From: Pyxicephalus adspersus
Lineage: Eukaryota > Chordata > Amphibia > Anura > Pyxicephalidae
DNA length: 64,000 bases
Direction of reading: 5' to 3'
NCBI RefSeq assembly: GCF_032062135.1
Contig: NC_092859.1
Span: 110,977,676 to 111,041,675, forward strand
The notes below the pieces were generated by a model that did not search any database, was not told where the DNA came from, and saw only the letters and a list, made by a program, of their open reading frames with translations. Position 1 is the first letter of the stretch. Every line of letters starts with the position of its first letter. Made by a program: the position numbers and the translations under genes. Shown in pieces: positions 12,230 through 21,150 of the stretch.

Positions 12230-12520
12230 GTCAATTTCCTCTGAGCTTTTTTATCTTCCTGCCATCGAGTTGACAAGCTCTGATTGGCCCCTTGGCAGAG
12301 ACTGGCAGTCGGAGACAAGTGGAACAGAATAAATACAGGTGTATGAAGATTTCATTGCAGACAGGCATCTGTTCCTGAGCTAAAATACATGAGGCTGTTT
12401 GCTCTTTCAATTACAGTGCAGACAGGCATGGTATTACTCACTTTCTTTCCCTCTTCAAACCTCCATAACAATTACATATCTTTTCACCAGCCATCTGATC
12501 AGTTTGACAAAGCAAAAAAC
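12230..12520. promoter_or_regulatory. Candidate conserved non-coding element
   Basis: The stretch contains the word TGCAGACAGGCAT twice (12356-12368 and 12417-12429), separated by about 48 bases, plus CTGATTGGCC (12280-12289) and CAATTACA (12408-12415). It is non-repetitive and non-coding, with a composition unlike the AT-rich flanks. Regulatory function is inferred only from this appearance. Confidence 0.28.
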
Positions 12521-13363
12521 GAAAAAAAAAACTGTTTCTCCAATATTTAAAAATTAGATTTTTTTATTTTTTTCTAGGGCTCTTCTGTTGCTGGAATTGT
12601 TTTATGTTCAGCTCATACTGTTCATATTTTCTACTTATTTGTGCTTCATGTTTTACAGAATCCCTCAATTTCTACCAACTACTAAAGGCATATTAGTAAT
12701 TTAATTTGTGTAATGTTTCTGGTGTATGTTTGACTGATAAATTATTTTTATGCAGATATACAGGAAATATTGACTAGTGTGGACCACAGCAGAGCACTAA
12801 TAATCCTGGTATGTAAATAAACTGAACTAGGATGTTTGTTCTGGGTTTGTATATAGTTGGGAAGGATATCTGTTATCTGATATCTGGATATCTGCTATTA
12901 CTCCATCTCCAGAAATCCATTGCTGACATTGTTTTAACCACAGAGGAAAATGCAATATGTAACAAGACGCAAGTCAAAATCTGACATTTTATCTATTGCC
13001 TAAAGAAGGGCATTTTGTATTCCTGTCTGTGTTGCTGTTGGACAGTCACTCTCCCTTCCTGTCTGATGAAACTTTAGCGAGACCGATAGTGAAAGTAAAT
13101 CTCTTTATTGGAGGTCCATATAGAAGAGAAATATGCTTTAGCCATTTCGAACCTTATCTAAATCAGAAAAATACATTTGGTATAAAAGGTTTAGAATTTC
13201 TGTCATATTTTTATATTTGTATTTGGCCTTATTGTGCACATTCTACTTTTTGTCTGTCCATCTAACCTCAGGACAAGAGTTGAACAGATATCAACCGACC
13301 AGAAAGACACAGAGCAACACAAGATTGACAGTGGTAAATTACCCACTCTGGTAGAATAGCCCC
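12521..13363. other. Intergenic sequence without recognised features
   Basis: AT-rich; one 89-codon chance ORF without family resemblance. Confidence 0.5.
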
Positions 13364-13456
13364 CATGTGCTGGCTTTCTTCACTAAGGGGCTCATAGCTG
13401 TGCTACAGAGATCAGGGCCAGGCTACGAGCCCCTTAGTGAAAAAAGCCAGCACATG
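13364..13456. repeat. Near-perfect 30-bp inverted repeat (hairpin)
   Basis: Arms 13364-13393 and 13427-13456 pair at 29 of 30 positions (CATGTGCTGGCTTT... against ...AAAGCCAGCACATG), with a 33-base loop. It could be a small foldback MITE or a hairpin RNA source. There is no A/T-rich terminator context. Confidence 0.8.
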
Positions 13457-13659
13457 GTATTGATATTGGTACATGGCATTTAATAACTGTATTTTTTTAG
13501 CTCCTTTACTCTTTTTTTTAAAACCCAATCAGCCCTAAGTATACTTTTTTCACAGATTCTGCTCTCAGATAATTTGTTGCTGGTTCTTTGTAAACCTTTT
13601 GTTGGTTTAATTCTTTTAATTGTTTGTCCTAAATTGCATTAAAAATACACACATTAAAA

Positions 13660-13945
13660 CAGTGGTCCCCAACCTTTTCGGACCTATGGACCACTAGACT
13701 AACAGACTCCGAACTGCACATGCGCAGGTAGCAGTGTGTTGCTCAAAGGGGAAGAAACTTCCCCAGAGTGACGACATGATGCCAGAACCCGCCCACTCTC
13801 CCATCGCAGGTCTGAGCCTGAGGTCTGTATCCAGAGACACAATCCACCCACCGATACCTGCGATTCATACAAGGGACATGACCTGCAGCTCTGGCTGGTG
13901 CGCCCCCCCAAGTGGAGTCTGCGGACTGAGGGTTGGGGACCCCTG
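13660..13945. mobile_element. hAT-type foldback MITE with 8-bp target duplication
   Basis: The ends CAGTGGTCCCCAACC and GGTTGGGGACCCCTG are inverse at 14 of 15 positions, and CATTAAAA is duplicated directly outside (13652-13659 and 13946-13953). Eight-bp duplications and CAGNGGTCCCC-type ends are hallmarks of the hAT superfamily. The 286-bp interior is GC-richer than its flanks and has no transposase. ORFs on both strands here are shadows of the repeat. Confidence 0.9.
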
Positions 13946-13953
13946 CATTAAAA

Positions 13954-15823
13954 CACATATATTTAATTTATAACTAATTTTGCTTTGTTCCAGAAATGTA
14001 TTTTTAGTGTCTTACATAAGCTTGTGATCGGTTCAAAAAGCAGTAGAAAAAATAATAGTCATTGCTCAAACCTAAGGGTATATGAGACATATAGTGTGAA
14101 AAGATGATAAAAAAGGAGATATAAGATCACCTAGTACAAGTTACCTGCTGGTGTAGACTAACAGTAATATAATGTTATAAAAAATAAATCTACTCTGTTT
14201 AGATTAGCTGTTTTCATGCTGGAGACTTATTCAGTCATGCCTTAGATTAGCAAATCACAATAGCACTGTGAATGAGCCATCAGCCTCCAGCAGGCAATGA
14301 CAAATTTTACTATACTACATCAAAGGTCTTATAAAGAAGACAAAGATAAATGACACCATAGATGTTTTGATAAGGAATCTAAATGAGGGAGTAAATCAAA
14401 AGTGTGAATTACACTGAAAAGGTGTGTTTTGTAGGAGTTCCTAGAGACAAGTTCTCAGGCCATTTTCACCCAAGGACCGCATACACTGAAACCATGAGAT
14501 AAATGAGATACCTTAATTTGAATGGGTAGCTGTTTAAATACCTTTGCAGCTTGGTATATATAATATATATATAAGTTTTACTTTTCAATTTAGTTACTTC
14601 TGACACAAAGATAAAATCCATTGATGCTACACTGCATTACACCGTATCCATTGACACTTTCACTACCGGTACATTCCCTGTATCAACAGTGATTAAACGA
14701 ATGCAACTGAATGCACAGATAGTCTCAGTAGTAAAAGTCATATAGGGGTTTAGGCTCCTACTGCATTGCTGCCCATTATGACACCAGCCTCCTTTATTAC
14801 AATAAAAGGAACAGTGCACAAAAATGCACAGAAATGGATACATGAAAGAAATTTTGCTGATTTGAGTTGCTGTGGCCCTGGCCTCCCTCTTTGTTTTCGA
14901 TAGTAGTCTGTATCTGGCAGCATATTGCATTTCCAAATAACTTCCCTGCACATTTATATTTAAATAAGATTTAATTTGACAATTCAAGTTGAACAAAATT
15001 GTAACTGTACCAAATAAATGCAGGACATTTTGACATTTTAAACAGACTCTTCCTCTTCTGAAAAACATGTTCCTTGATGAATAGTTGTAATGAACAGTTG
15101 TTAAAATATTATAAAGTGTTCTTTTACATAGATTATCTTGTGCTTCAGCTTTATTTAATGTTAGTAGACTATTACCATCATTACAATGGTTTATTCTGCA
15201 ACTAGGAAGGCAACTAAAAACATAGCATGTAAGGGGACAGTGGCTATATTTAGGGTATAATAATATGTTTATTAGAACAGTTTCATGCCATTTCTGTGGT
15301 ACTGTATGATCAAAAAAATGAAAATGTAACATGGTATCAAAGTCTCCACATCTTTATAGAAATTTTATCTTTGATACATCTAAAGGGATAACTTGCTATG
15401 ACAAAATGAATGTAAACTGCAGTGGTAAATAGAGTGAATACTCATTAATGTGCTAGTATATTCTAAATATTCTTTTAAAAAATCCTACACATACAATCCG
15501 GTATTATAGGCGAACACAGCTTTCTTTTTACCAACATTTACTTTGCAAAGTATAAACAGGGCTAATATTTGAGAAATATTTAAATTGTGGTTGTATAGAA
15601 AATATAATGCAAAATTAAACAACTGAATGTCTGATTGAGCAAGTTTGTAAATCTTTTATAATGGGGTTTGTCACCAGGTTTGACTGTCAGTTTCCAAACC
15701 ATGTCAAAAAATAGTTTTTGTCACTTTACATGTATCCAAGGATTTTTTTTAGTTTTGGCAAATCATTTGTTCTTGTAAATCTTCCCTAGTTCATATACCA
15801 ATCTCCCAGAGAACACAAAGTCC
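13954..15823. other. Intergenic sequence; one long chance ORF
   Basis: AT-rich sequence without recognised repeats. The longest open frame (14637-15332, minus, 231 codons) gives a protein with no motif, domain or repeat I can recognise. It is discussed among the rejected items. Confidence 0.5.
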
Positions 15824-16208
15824 TGAGGAGTCAGCAAACCTTTTTGGCCACTAGGCCATTTCAGGGGAAGGCAGGAGCACACTGGGCCAGTCTCTCTCTC
15901 GAGTCCCGCCCTAATGTCTCTGCCCCCCACCAGGAATGCCCCCTGAAGGGAAATCCCTCTCCTCCACAATGCAAATGGAGGGAAGTGTTAATGCCGGTTG
16001 GGGTAAATAGTGAAGGGAGCCACAACACGGAGGCTCAAGAGCCACATGTGGCTCCAGGGCTCTGGCTGCTCTGGCTCCGGAAGTTTGTTCGGGCTCCGCC
16101 GCGGGTTGCCAGCCGGGATTAGGCTTGGATCAGCCAGGGGGCGTTAGGCCAGAACAAACTACTGGCTAGGCCGTATCTGGCCTAAAGGCCGGAGTCTGCC
16201 GACCTCTG
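15824..16208. mobile_element. hAT-like repeat with TCAGCAAACC/CTGCCGACCTCTG ends
   Basis: The left end GAGTCAGCAAACCTTTTTGG is an imperfect inverse of the right end GGAGTCTGCCGACCTCTG. The interior contains TAGGCCAGAACAAACTACTG and GGCTAGGCCGTATCTGGCC, repeated almost exactly in the copy at 43843-43986. Ends of this type are typical of hAT elements. No target duplication survives. Confidence 0.6.
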
Positions 16209-17219
16209 ATTTAAAATGTATTATTGCTGACATTTAACAGTAGTAGAAAAATAATTCAAGGTACTTTTATATTGTTGTAGAACAGTAGCTTCCCCTGGCT
16301 TTAAGGCAAAAGAAAATAGTAATTTTAGTGTTCTGCGGGACCAAAAAGGTTGGCTGCTATATAGTATCTACTGCAAACTATAAAATATCATATATAGTGA
16401 GGAGCTTGTTCTTTTGGTATATAAAACAAAAGAATTACCTGTGTCTATCATAGAATTAATTCCCCTCTGTGTGATAATCTTGTTTTTTACTCCATTTTGT
16501 TTATCGTCTGTCTTGCTTTTGTTTCAGAACAGTCATGGTTGGTCTTTTTCTTGCAGCAAAAATCACACAACAATTGCTTTTCTGAAGACAATAATGAAAA
16601 CAAAATGAAGGTATTTCATACTCTTTGCATATACAGGCCTTACAGCAAGGCGTGTCATTGATGTGATTTACTAAGTGTAGTCCTCCTAATTGCTGTACAA
16701 AAGGGCACAGCATGAATTTGTATGCCTATTACATTGTTCACTCTGATCTCTTCATAAGCAGGAAATTAAGCAGAGCATTTCATTATGTTTTTTTCTGAAC
16801 ATCTGTTTTCTGTACTGAAACTTTTTTTTCCAAAATTTTTTGTTGTTGTGGTAAATGGATACGCACTATCCATGTTATACACAAACTAAGGTTATTTTCT
16901 GGATTTGTTAGAGTTGACTAGGATTTGTTCAGTTAAAATGAGGAATGGAGAAAATTTTCATCATTAAATCCTCACAGGCTAACTATAACAGCAATAAGTA
17001 AACAACTAATCTTGCAGTTATGTGCTCATTCCCCAAAAGCTGTTGTTCTTTTGCATTCTGTGCAGCAAAAGCATGCACTGACCTCATCCCCTACAATTCA
17101 AGACCAGTATTCCTGCATTGTAAGTCAGGATGCCACACGTCTGTCCACAATCTAGGAAGTTGTGAGGTAATAACTGAGTAGAAGGCCTTTCTTTAGGTAC
17201 TCTGAAACTAAATGAGAAT
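16209..17219. other. Intergenic sequence without recognised features
   Basis: AT-rich; short chance ORFs only. Confidence 0.5.
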
Positions 17220-17223
17220 TTAA

Positions 17224-17640
17224 CCTCCCTGGCGGTATGAATATTAAGTATTTTTAAATGGAAAAGCAATATATTTAGATTTTTAAATTTCCCGCCTGGT
17301 CCTGCATCCCAGCTGCAGGGTCCCACCCCCCAGCCACACACTTGTGAGCAGATGCCGGGCAGGCATCTGCTTCCCCTCGCCTCGCATCCCCAAGGTTCAC
17401 ACAGGCCGGGGACACAGATAACGGCCTCGCATCACTAGGTTACACAGATGCCTGGCTGGCATCGCTGGAGGACGCCACAGGCACCGCTGGAGGACGCCAC
17501 AGGCACCGATTACCAGGTAAGCTGTTTAAACTCCCTGACAATTCCGCCCCAAGTGTGGCTCGGGGTTACCGCTATTGGTATGGATAATTCTCCCCGAGCC
17601 ACTCTCGTCATTACTGCTAAGGGTAAAGGATGGGCTACTT
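17224..17640 (+). mobile_element. TTAA-type MITE, copy 2
   Basis: It starts directly after TTAA (17220-17223) with CCTCCCTGGCGGTATGAATA. It carries the subterminal stem GTGGCTCGGGGTTACCGCT ... CCCCGAGCCAC (17556-17602). The interior has a duplicated unit CTGGAGGACGCCACAGGCAC (17465-17506). The right TTAA end is lost or unrecognisable. Confidence 0.7.
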
Positions 17641-18739
17641 CAACCAAAATGTAAGTTGAAGCTCAACACCAGGGTAAATACCCCGCCCCCCCACCTCAAA
17701 GGTCGTTTTAGTTTATTCCAGGAGTTCAGCTTGCGCAGACATTTTGGTTGTGTTGTTTAAAGCATTTGTCGTTGATGGCTATGACCTTATCTAGTGTGCA
17801 CATACCATCTGACAACATTTGTACAGCATTTTCAAAAATTTTGGGAGCTGCAGTCCAACAAGTGGACGGTTGCAAGAGCGGCCGCGCAGAACTTGTTTTG
17901 CAATTGAGCCTATGGGCTCTGTAGAAAAGTGGTTCCAATTGGCACCCAGCCAAGGTAACATCAGCAGGGCTGAAACCAGGGAGAAATCCCTGTTGCTGGC
18001 AGAACCTGCAATACCAGCACAACAGCACATGTTCTGCTTGTGCATACTCTGCTGGTGGTCAGGAACAGGTGGCCTTGTTTCATGTGTTGTAGGGGGTAGT
18101 GTAGGGGGGGTGGCAAAGGTGGTAAGGGGGAACAAGGGGGGCCCTGGGAGTACACTGGCAGGTGGGCTAGTTGCGGGAGGAGTACAGGGAATGCAGGCCA
18201 TCTTTAATGGTTGCGTCTCCTCCTTACTGGTTTAAAACTAGTGTGTGGTGGCTAAAAGGGGTCCAGAAGGGGGCCACAGGCAATGGGTGGAGGAACAGCA
18301 GGTTGAACAGCAGGTGGAGAGGGTTGAGATAACGGGTGGGGAGAAGCAGCAAGAAAAGAGTGGAAGCGCTGGAGGCATAGGGGAATTAGGTATGAGCCCT
18401 AGTTTAAGGAAGCAGTACAAGAGGAGGTATAGGTGTGCTTCGAGGGTCCTTTGTGATATCATTTAAAAAACAAAGTGAGAGACCAGATTTGGCTAGGGGA
18501 ATTTTTTATACTTTCCCTACTGCCATTGGACAGAACAGAGGGGATATAGAGACATTCCCAGGACTCTTTCTAAAGGGCAACAGGCATTGGCAATATTTGT
18601 GAGCATGCTAGGGGCGAAAGCACACTATTTTGTTATCTGGACGCTATTAGCGAGACCCACAGGGGAAATCGCATGGCTCTATTACAATCAGCAGTCTAGG
18701 CACAGGAAAGTAGTTCGGCCGGTAATCCATTGGAATCAT

Positions 18740-19450
18740 TAGGACATCAGTTTGTGGATGAAACTGATGACTGAATATGGCATGGTTAAGGTGCCAGGTC
18801 AACCAAAAAACTGAGATTGGCTATGAATCATCTGGGAATGGTAGGTGCAAAATTGATGAAGAAGGTGGAGCAGGGGAGGATGGCAGGACCATTTATAGGT
18901 CCCCCCATACCTGGTTCGGTAGTGTCCCCTTGGCCTGGTGCCCAAGAAAGAGCCCAATCAATTTTGACTAATACACTGTCTGTCTTACCTGCAGGGGAAA
19001 TCAGTCAATGTGGCAACTGACCTGGACTTATGTTCTGTGTCGTATACCCTGTTGACTGTGCGATACATTGGGTGCAAAAATATGGGCAAGGGCCTCACTG
19101 CTAAAATTGGGTATTGAGGCGGCCTTCAGCATGTTGCCAGTACATTAGAACAGTCTGTACTTGTTGGAGTGTAAGTGGCAGGGTCAGTATCTTGTGGAAA
19201 GGTGCCTGCCCATGGGATGCTCCATTTCTTTTGCAAATTTGAAACATTCAATTCATTCGAGTGGGTAGGAATCTGGCAGGGGTCAGTTCGGTGTTGCACT
19301 TTTTGGATGATTTTTTTGTACTGGACTGCCGGGTTTGTGAGTATGTGACATTTTGTTGGCCACTTTGAGATATTTGTTGAATCATTGTGGGGTGCCATTG
19401 GCAGCCGACAAAACTGAAGGACCAACTACAGTGTTGTCATTCCTGGGAAT
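18740..19450 (+). pseudogene. YR retroelement reverse transcriptase domain, broken
   Basis: Frames shift along the segment. Readable blocks are AMNHLGMVGAKLMKKVEQGR then MAGPFIGPPIP (18818-18915), LSVLPAGEISQ (18977-19010), AKIGIEAAFSMLP (about 19100-19140, with frame changes), CLPMGCSISFAN (19206-19241) and LHFLDDFFVLDC (19294-19329). The LDD aspartates lie at 19306-19311. The PMGCSIS and LDDF blocks are the RT palm motifs in the form used by DIRS-type elements. Several frameshifts and stops prevent translation. Confidence 0.78.
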
Positions 19451-19529
19451 AGAACATGGTAATTGGGTGTAAGTTTATGCAGTATGGGAGATTGTTGTGG
19501 TTAGTGGACGCAGTGGACAATTTTGAATT

Positions 19530-19600
19530 TTGAACTGGAATTATATGTGAATGCAGCGGCTAGTACTGGGTTTGGTGAGTTCTTTAGGGGTTGGTGATGC
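19530..19600 (+). pseudogene. YR retroelement RNase H core, broken
   Basis: One frame reads LELYVNAAASTGFGEFFRGW followed by a stop. In this family the first block reads ...TDAA.S.GFGA.F..., so the catalytic aspartate position is Asn here (AAT, 19550-19552). The domain follows the RT directly, as expected for DIRS-group elements. Confidence 0.65.
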
Positions 19601-19669
19601 TCAGGAAAAAGTTACTTTTAAGCTATTGGCGGTGCTTTAGAAACTGGTATTTAAGTTGGCATTTAAAAT

Positions 19670-20090
19670 TTCTCTATTTAAAGCAGGTTTTGTGATTAGC
19701 CTGGTGAAATGTAAGCAAGGGGGACTGCAAGTGGGTGATGTGCTTTTGTGGGAAGGGGCCTTGGTGAGTTTGTAGATTTTAAGATCAAAAACAGACCAGT
19801 TGGGTAACAGATTCTGGGTAGAATTGTTTGGGGTGCAGGGTTTGGATATTTGTCCTGTGGCGGTGCTTGGGACATTTGTAAGCCAGAGGTTAAACAGAGG
19901 TGGGTCCTTTTTTATTCATAAGGACAAGCAATTGTCCCACTTTCAGTTTGTGGCAGTTTTCAAAAAGTGTTTGGGGTGGTTGGGGTGGAGCCAGAGGACT
20001 ATATATCACATTCTTTCATGATTGGGGCAGCAACAGAAACGACTAAGTGGGGCTTTGGGGAAACAGTTATATGACAGATCAGATTGGCAA
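19670..20090 (+). pseudogene. Tyrosine recombinase C-terminal half, broken
   Basis: One frame (from 19782) reads RSKTDQLGNRFWVELFG, then DICPVAVLGTFVSQR, GGSFFIHKD and HFQFVAVFKKCLGWLG. After a frame change, HSFMIGAATETTKWGFGE follows at 20009-20062. RSKTDQ contains the first catalytic Arg position, and HSFM corresponds to the family HxxR box (HSFR), so the second Arg is replaced by Met (20018-20020). The tail GKWESR, where the nucleophilic Tyr should follow, runs into the next domain without it. The domain is catalytically dead on three counts: missing residues, frameshifts and stops. Confidence 0.75.
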
Positions 20091-20665
20091 GTGGGAGTCA
20101 AGGCTCCACATATTAATGTTGCGGGCAATGAGGGGGTGTTCCATAAGGGATTTGATTAGGGACATAAAGTGGGATTTTCAGAGTTTGCGGACGGACATCT
20201 TGCAGTTATTGGTAGTGTGGTCGGACATTGGGCTTGATTTAATAAAGCTCTCCAAGGCTGGAGGGGATACACTTTCATCAGTGAAGCTGGGTGATCCAGC
20301 AAACTTGGAATGGGTGTCTTCAAAGTCATTTGCTAATTGTTAGCAAATGTTTTCCATCCTAGACCAGATCCATTGCAGGTTTTCTGGATCACCAAGCTCC
20401 ACTAATGAAAGTGTATCCTCTACAGCATTGGAAAGCTTTTATAAATCAGGTCCACTGTGGCCAGAACAAGAAGGGAAGCTTGGTCCATGAGCTTCTCGGT
20501 TTGGATAAAACCAGAATAAAAGTTAATAGGGAAGTGTGTAGATTTTTGTAAGCCATGGGGGGCTTGTGGATCAGCATTGGGAATTGGATGAGGACACGCG
20601 GCAATATTTGGGAGGGGATGGGGTGCATTTAAATGCAGTTGGAACAGATATGTGGTGTTTGGGAC
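20090..20665 (+). pseudogene. SGNH-hydrolase-like domain of the YR element, split by a MITE
   Basis: Readable parts are CSIRDLIRDIKWDF then SLRTDILQLLVVWSDI before the insertion (20130-20229), KTRIKVNREV after it (about 20509-20538) and DGVHLNAVGTDMWCLGLQEG (20617-20676). DGVHL matches SGNH block V (DxxH with the catalytic Asp/His pair). AGNE before CSIRDL may be a decayed GGND block III in another frame. The block I GDS serine region is missing, apparently lost in a deletion joining the recombinase to this domain. Such hydrolase-like reading frames are, to my knowledge, known from Ngaro-type YR elements; their role is unclear. The identification rests on motif spacing and recall. Confidence 0.6.
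20231..20455. mobile_element. GATTTATTAAAGCTCTCCAA foldback MITE, copy 1 (nested in the YR element)
   Basis: The two halves are inverse copies: GATTTAATAAAGCTCTCCAA at the left and TTGGAAAGCTTTTATAAATC at the right, with CTGGGTGATCCAGCAAACTT and its imperfect inverse inside. It interrupts the hydrolase frame at WSDI; flanks GACATTG and TGTGGCC join to restore the frame. Copies at 40656-40868 and 56428-56612 belong to the same family. Confidence 0.85.
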
Positions 20666-20965
20666 TGCAGGAAGGCATCCAGAGAGTTTTGTGTGTGTGA
20701 AGGGGCTCTCTAATGTAAGGTATAATGCTTGCTGGCTGTGCCAGTTTGGGTTTCTTGGGGGCAATTTGGTAGTGACTGTAGCTGTGGTGGAAAGACCTGC
20801 CTTAAGTGTAACGCCTTTCGAAGTAGTGGTGGTAATAGTTGCAACAGAGGGCCTGCCGAATTGGTTGCGTGCGGTACGCAATCAGTCAAAAGGAGGGCAG
20901 AACCAAATTGCATGTATTGTCAAGTCCTCAAGGACCTGCAACCAGTAAGGAGGTGCCAATAGTTA
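20666..20965 (+). other. Cys-rich open segment at the 3' side of the YR element
   Basis: The frame at 20729-20962 contains CSCGGKTCLKCNAF and later CMYCQVL, a run of CxC/CxxC pairs that could be a decayed zinc-binding segment. A second frame is also open over the same bases. I do not recognise a family. It may be part of the element's 3' coding or non-coding region. Confidence 0.3.
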
Positions 20966-21116
20966 AATATGAACAATATTGTTTCTGTTATGTTATGGAA
21001 AAAATGTAAAGAAAATGTTTTAAATGATAATACTGTTGTGATTAAGAAACTGATAGCTGATAATGCCAATTTCTTCTAAACACCGGCCTGGGAGTGTTCT
21101 TGGGGATAAGGATGGT

Positions 21117-21144
21117 GGGGGGGGGGGGGGGGGGGGGGGGGGGG
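21117..21144. repeat. G28 homopolymer
   Basis: Twenty-eight consecutive G residues near the 3' end of the YR element. Such a run can form stacked G-quadruplexes and is a common site of sequencing length error. Confidence 0.95.
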
Positions 21145-21150
21145 TGGAAG

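Larger units (their letters stand above)
18040..21150 (+). mobile_element. Degenerate YR retroelement (DIRS/Ngaro-like) with SGNH-hydrolase-like domain
   Basis: In order on the + strand: a Gly/Gln/Arg-rich gag-like stretch (18040-18470), reverse transcriptase (18740-19450), RNase H (about 19530-19600), a tyrosine recombinase C-terminal half (19670-20090) and an SGNH-hydrolase-like domain (20090-20660) split by a foldback MITE. Each part is recognisable in short frames, interrupted by stops and frameshifts, so the copy is dead. RT with tyrosine recombinase instead of a DDE integrase defines the DIRS order. No methyltransferase was seen between them, and the hydrolase domain favours a Ngaro-like member. 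The terminal split repeats were not found; both boundaries are estimates. The right end is near a 28-base G run. Confidence 0.75.

Noticed and set aside
14637..15332. 231-codon open frame on the minus strand
   Set aside because: Long for chance, but no known domain, no conserved motif, no signal peptide with consistent layout, and no splice or promoter context; the sequence around it is ordinary intergenic DNA. Transcript data would be needed to revive it.
17791..18235. Proline-rich minus frames and opposing plus frame
   Set aside because: They are shadows of the G-rich gag-like part of the YR retroelement and its flank.
20420..20962. Open frames on the minus strand opposite the hydrolase-like region (153 and 67 codons)
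   Set aside because: They are antisense to recognisable retroelement coding sequence and have no family resemblance.
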